NCBI RefSeq assembly: GCF_003011965.1
Contig: NZ_PXWG01000014.1
Coordinates: forward strand, 1 to 64,000
DNA: 64,000 nt
Source of the DNA: Streptosporangium nondiastaticum
GTDB lineage: Bacteria; Actinomycetota; Actinomycetes; Streptomycetales; Streptomycetaceae
Reading direction: 5' to 3'
The notes below the pieces were generated by a model. It was not told where the DNA came from and searched no databases. It saw only the letters and a program-made list of their open reading frames with translations. Positions 61,101 to 64,000 of the stretch are shown here, in pieces. The position numbers and the translations under genes are program-made. Every line of letters starts with the position of its first letter. Positions within the stretch are counted from its first letter, which is position 1.

Positions 61101-63693
61101 CACCGGCACGGCCACGGTCCAGCTGCGCGTGTCCGCCGCGGAGAACGGTGCGAGCGTCCACGCGTATGCGCGTCCGGCGGACGACAGTGACCGCCGACCG
61201 GAGTGGACGCTGCACATGACCGGCACCATCACGCCCGAGGCGCCGGCCGCGGCGGATCTTCCGGTGCTGGAGCTGGATGCCGTCCGCAAACGCTGCCCGG
61301 ACCCGGTCGCGCCGGCCGGCTTCTACGAGTCCCTGGGGCTGCGGGGGCTCGGCTACGGCCCGGCGTTCCGGGCGGTCGACCAGCTGTGGCAGGGTGACCG
61401 GGAGGCGCTCGCCTCTCTTGCCGCTCCGGCCGGGGTGGCGTCCGAGACCAGCGTCTACGGCATCCATCCGGTGTTCCTTGATGTCGCGCTTCAGGTCCTG
61501 GTCGCCGCCTTGCCCGGCGATGACGGGGCCGATGGCCGGCGCCTGTTTGTCCCGCTCGCGATCGACCGGATGATCGCGCGGCCGGCAGGGGTGGGCAAGC
61601 AGGACCGCCTCTGGGCCCATGCCCGCGTCCGCTCGGGGAGCAAAGCCGTTCCGGGAGGCGGAGCCGTCTCGGGCAGCGAAGCCGTTCCGGGCCGCGAAGG
61701 CCTTCCGGCCGGCGTGGTCGGGGACGTCGTGCTGGCCGACGACGGAGGAAGGACCATCGCCGTCCTGGAGGGCGTCCACCTCAGGCAGCTCGACGGTGAC
61801 GCGTGGCTGCCCGCGTCGACGACGCTCGACCGCGCGCTCTACGAGGTGCGCTGGCAGCGCCGGGAGCGTGCCGTTCCCCGGCGAACGGGCCGGTCCGGCG
61901 GCGGCTGGCTGCTCTTCGCCGACGAGGGCGGTGTGGGAGCGGCGGTGGCGGCGCGTCTCATCGAGGGCGGCGAGCGGGCCGTCCTGGTGACGGCCGGAGA
62001 CGGCTATGACGACGCGGATCCCGACCGGCTCGTGATCCGCGCCGGGCACGGCGACGAAGTGCGCCGAGCGGTGGACGCGGCGCGGGAGAGGCTGGGTTCG
62101 CTGAAAGGGGTGGCGCACCTCTGGAGCCTCGATGCCGCGACCGGGAACGGCGCGGACCCCGCCCGTCTCCGGCCGGCCGCGCTCCGCGCCGCGCAACAGC
62201 GGGGCGTCATCCATGTGCTGCACCTGATCCAGGCGCTCGCAGCAGGCGCACCGGTGCATACGAAAACGCGTCTTTGGCTCATGACCAGCGGCGTCCACGC
62301 CGTCGAGGGCTCGCCGTCGCCGGTGTCCGTCGCTCACGCGCCCGTCTGGGGGCTCGGCAGGGTGGCCTCGGTCGAGCACCCCGAGCTGCGGCCCACGCTG
62401 GTGGACCTCGATCCCTCCCAGGGCCCGGCGGCCGCGCGGTGGATCGCCGACGAGCTGCGGGCCGACGACGCCGAGACCCAGGTGGCCGTCCGGGGCGGAG
62501 TGCGGCACGCGGCGCGGCTGGTCCGCCGGGCATCGCCGCGCACCGCACCCGCCGATGTCGTGCGCCGGGATGCGACGTACGTCATCACCGGCGGCCTCGG
62601 CGCGCTGGGACTGCTCGTGAGCCGCTGGCTGGTCGGCCGGGGGGCGCGCCATCTGGTGCTCGTCGGTCGCAGGGATGCCGGTGACACCTCAGGTCAGGAA
62701 CTGCGGGCGTTGCGCGGTGCGGGCGCCGAGGTCCGCGTGGCGCGCGCCGACGTCAGCGATGAGCAGGCCCTCGCACGGGTCCTCGCCGGCGCGGCGGCGT
62801 CCATGCCGCCCGTCCGGGGCGTCGTGCACGCGGCCGGTGTCCTCGACGACGCCACCCTCGGCACCCTTGACCCGGAGCGCCTGCTGGCCGTCCTCGAACC
62901 GAAGGTCGCCGGGGCGTGGAACCTGCACCGCCTGACGGCCGGCCTGCCGCTGGACTTCTTCGTGATGTTCTCCTCGCTCGCCGGGGTCCTCGGGTCGCCG
63001 GGGCAGGGAAACTACGCGGCGGCCAACGCCTTCCTCGACGCGCTGGCCTCGCTGCGGGCCTCGCAGGGCCGGCCGGCGCTGAGCATCGCCTGGGGACCGT
63101 GGCAGGACACGGGGCTGTCGGTGCGGCCCGAGGGCGTCGGCCGGTTCGTCGAACGCGCCGGAGTCAAGGGCATCGTGCCGGCCGACGGCACCCGCTGGCT
63201 GCCGCTGCTGTTCGGCATCGAGGCGGCGCAGGTCGCCGTGGCCCTGGTCGACTGGCAGCGCTGGGCGGCGGCGACGGCGGATTCCCGGCTGACCGCCGAG
63301 CTCGTGGCCGGCTCCGGGCCGGCGCCGGCGGTCACCGAAGCGCGCACCCTCACCGCCGGTGATCTGCTCGCCGCCGATCCGGCGGAGCGTCAGGAGCTGT
63401 TCGAGTCGTACCTGCACGGCGCGATCGCGCGAGCACTCGACATGAAGCCGGAGCAGCTCGACGCCGACATGCCGCTCACCGACGTCGGCCTGGATTCCCT
63501 GGTCGCGGTCGGCATGAAGAACCAGGTCGAGGTGGAGCTCGGCATATCGATGCCGCTGGCCGCCGCGCTCGAAGGCGCCAGCGTGCGGCAGCTCGCCGCG
63601 CGGATGCTCGCCGGCACCACGGCCGGCGCCGCGCCACCACCGCGGGATGACGGCGCGGAAGCCGGGTCCTGGGAAGAGTTCGAGATTCTCTGA
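58180..63693 (+). CDS. Type I polyketide synthase, KS-AT-DH-KR-ACP module
   Basis: 1837-residue single module. KS: Cys172 in DTACSSS, His in EAHGTGT and NIGHLEAAAG. AT: GHSMGE near residue 622 and a FASH motif near 725, closer to the methylmalonyl-type YASH than to the malonyl-type HAFH, though not decisive. DH: HRVQGVAVLP near 928 and HPVFLDVALQ with the catalytic Asp. KR: NADPH motif GGLGALG near 1471, LDD signature of B-type ketoreductases in VLDDATL, and active Tyr in GQGNYAAANAF. ACP: GLDSL near 1770. No ER or thioesterase. It should add and reduce/dehydrate one extender to an enoyl chain and pass it to the NRPS downstream. Confidence 0.95.
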   Translation: MEPIAIIGMGCRFPRAGNPDEFWQLLLDGVDAISEVPPDRWSAGELYDPDPAAPGKMITRWGGFLDEVDRFDREFFGISPREASAVDPQQRLLLEVAWEALEDAGQVSTALAGTDTGVFIGISSYDYALLQAPRLDGIDAYWGTGVALSVAANRISYVLDLRGPSLAVDTACSSSLVALHTACQSLWSGQSRLALAGGVNLILSPAFAINFTKAGVMAPDGRCKSFDASADGYVRGEGAGVVVLKPLERALADHDAIRAVIRGGAVGQDGRTNGLMAPNGRSQEDLLRAAHRHSGVAPSAIDYVEAHGTGTLLGDMMEARALGSVVGDRPPERPCVIGSVKSNIGHLEAAAGIAGVIKTVLMVEHRQIPASLHVENPNPQIDFAALRLRVARAHEPWPEHEGPVRAGVSSFGFGGTGAHIVLEEAPPVRSHGGNGRPHTDGAVLLPLSARSPESLRRTAERHLDVLTSEDDARPGFADLVHTASTRRSHHRHRLALVAGSRDGAAEQLRAFLAGDPGPGTVSGDAARRRGRRLAFVCPGQGPVWWPLDPALREEPALLATLEECDRLVREEAGWSLIEQLWAGQEASRLHQADFCQPALFAVQVALANVWRSRGIVPDAVVGHSMGEVAAAHLSGALSLKDAVAVICRRGRVIRTVSGRGRMAVVELPADAVHDELRGLESRVSVAAVNAPTSTVISGDADAVEEVTAGLRERGVFCRILQSVDFASHSPQMEPLMGDLAGSLSGLKPMSPRLPMYSTVTGGTCDGRALDGGYWAENIRTPVLFAAAVDGLLDDGHDVFIELSPHPGLLPAIAQSTRTRGRETMLLASLRRDAPPSDVMLTSLGALYATGFEPDWTALHPEPRRPVRLPGYPWQRERSWLPSAGALPHLPGPAGGHPLLGHHLQLAGAAGSHVWESAVSAAAQPLLDEHRVQGVAVLPGAAWLEMARAAAAQVSGAGSSVLTEVEFPRMLALDDTGTATVQLRVSAAENGASVHAYARPADDSDRRPEWTLHMTGTITPEAPAAADLPVLELDAVRKRCPDPVAPAGFYESLGLRGLGYGPAFRAVDQLWQGDREALASLAAPAGVASETSVYGIHPVFLDVALQVLVAALPGDDGADGRRLFVPLAIDRMIARPAGVGKQDRLWAHARVRSGSKAVPGGGAVSGSEAVPGREGLPAGVVGDVVLADDGGRTIAVLEGVHLRQLDGDAWLPASTTLDRALYEVRWQRRERAVPRRTGRSGGGWLLFADEGGVGAAVAARLIEGGERAVLVTAGDGYDDADPDRLVIRAGHGDEVRRAVDAARERLGSLKGVAHLWSLDAATGNGADPARLRPAALRAAQQRGVIHVLHLIQALAAGAPVHTKTRLWLMTSGVHAVEGSPSPVSVAHAPVWGLGRVASVEHPELRPTLVDLDPSQGPAAARWIADELRADDAETQVAVRGGVRHAARLVRRASPRTAPADVVRRDATYVITGGLGALGLLVSRWLVGRGARHLVLVGRRDAGDTSGQELRALRGAGAEVRVARADVSDEQALARVLAGAAASMPPVRGVVHAAGVLDDATLGTLDPERLLAVLEPKVAGAWNLHRLTAGLPLDFFVMFSSLAGVLGSPGQGNYAAANAFLDALASLRASQGRPALSIAWGPWQDTGLSVRPEGVGRFVERAGVKGIVPADGTRWLPLLFGIEAAQVAVALVDWQRWAAATADSRLTAELVAGSGPAPAVTEARTLTAGDLLAADPAERQELFESYLHGAIARALDMKPEQLDADMPLTDVGLDSLVAVGMKNQVEVELGISMPLAAALEGASVRQLAARMLAGTTAGAAPPPRDDGAEAGSWEEFEIL

Positions 63694-63712
63694 CGTCACC
63701 TGGAGGCAGGGC

Positions 63713-64000
63713 ATGGGAACCGTGCAGGAGTTGCTTGCTGACCTCTCACGACGGGGTGTGAGCCTCTGGGCCGACGGGGACGAACTGCGTGTTCGCGCCC
63801 CCAAGAACGTCCTCACGGAGAAGCTGCGGACGGCTCTGCGGGAACACAAGGACGAGATCCTCGCGACGCTCCGCGAGCGCGCCTCGGGGTGGACCATTCC
63901 GAAGGTCGTCCCGGCGCCCGAGAAGCTGCACGAGCCGTTCCCGCTCACGGACATGCAGCAGGCGATCTGGGCCGGGGGGCGCGACGCGTTCGAGATCGGC
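63713..64000 (+). CDS. Non-ribosomal peptide synthetase, N-terminus (TubC-like docking, condensation/cyclisation domain)
   Basis: First 96 residues of a protein that continues past the window. Residues 1-55 resemble a TubC-type N-terminal docking domain (VQELLADLSRRGVSLWADGD, LREHKDEILATLRER). From about residue 75 a condensation-superfamily domain starts with PFPLTDMQQAIWAGGRDAFE, the opening pattern of heterocyclisation (Cy) domains more than of ordinary C domains. RBS GGAGGCAGG. It follows the PKS by 19 nt, forming a hybrid PKS-NRPS line. Confidence 0.88.
   Translation, partial: MGTVQELLADLSRRGVSLWADGDELRVRAPKNVLTEKLRTALREHKDEILATLRERASGWTIPKVVPAPEKLHEPFPLTDMQQAIWAGGRDAFEIG

Noticed and set aside
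58414..62652. Very long open frame antisense to the PKS gene
   Set aside because: It mirrors the PKS codons; high GC removes stops on the opposite strand. The translation is low-complexity and carries no domain.

Overview
The window is high-GC (roughly 70-75%) actinomycete DNA. Dense third-position-GC genes, frequent GTG starts, 4-nt ATGA/GTGA stop-start overlaps, a Scr1-type regulator with DUF6879 partner, a mycothiol-dependent isomerase fold and several biosynthetic loci point to Streptomyces or a close relative. Nothing seen (no rRNA, tRNA, phage, transposase or CRISPR) suggests a plasmid or prophage. The right two thirds read like a chromosome arm rich in specialised metabolism.

Layout. 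1-6868 (minus): a five-gene chain, TPP-dependent decarboxylase/oxidase, small membrane protein, gluconate-dehydrogenase-subunit-3/GMC oxidoreductase fusion, enolase-superfamily enzyme and SDR (cut by the window edge), probably for sugar-acid type oxidation. 7004-7495: DUF6328 membrane protein. 7496-8417: no supportable gene. 8418-11618 (plus): small protein, DUF6879 protein, XRE/DUF5753 regulator, a leaderless-looking cysteine-motif small protein, a GRDP-like protein and a methyltransferase. 11769-15513: Mrp/Mbh-type cation/proton antiporter operon with an F-G fusion. 15609-31524: mixed housekeeping and accessory genes (anchored type-I binding protein plus large P-loop NTPase, amino-acid permease, CASTOR/POLLUX-like channel, nitric oxide synthase oxygenase, RHH plus DUF4097 pair, HxlR/MFS pair, YoaK-like protein, small secreted protein, LysR regulator).

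32067-37686: a candidate C7N-aminocyclitol locus: sedoheptulose-7-phosphate cyclase (EEVS-like), DegT/StrS aminotransferase and two-domain VOC protein closed by a 16-bp perfect hairpin, then a membrane acyltransferase and a methyltransferase. 37683-40849: an iron-box-like site followed by a GntR-MFS-SGNH operon. 40928-43690: a secreted GH65 enzyme. 43757-50996: a candidate metallophore locus: lipoprotein, FecCD permease and ATPase, then DUF364, GHMP kinase and an unusual cysteine-synthase-fold PLP enzyme, with a divergent MFS exporter across a Zur-box-like site.

51725-64000: the left edge of a PKS-NRPS cluster: LuxR-type regulator with a degenerate receiver, an XRE-cupin regulator broken by an octamer tandem repeat, an oxidoreductase/methyltransferase fusion, remnants of a flavin monooxygenase and of a carbamoyltransferase, an intact SufS-like cysteine desulfurase, a free ACP, a KS-AT-DH-KR-ACP polyketide synthase, and the start of an NRPS with a TubC-like docking domain and a condensation domain that looks like a cyclisation domain. 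Decayed tailoring genes next to intact core genes suggest a cluster that has recently lost functions.

All functions are read from sequence motifs and remembered family features; no database search was run.
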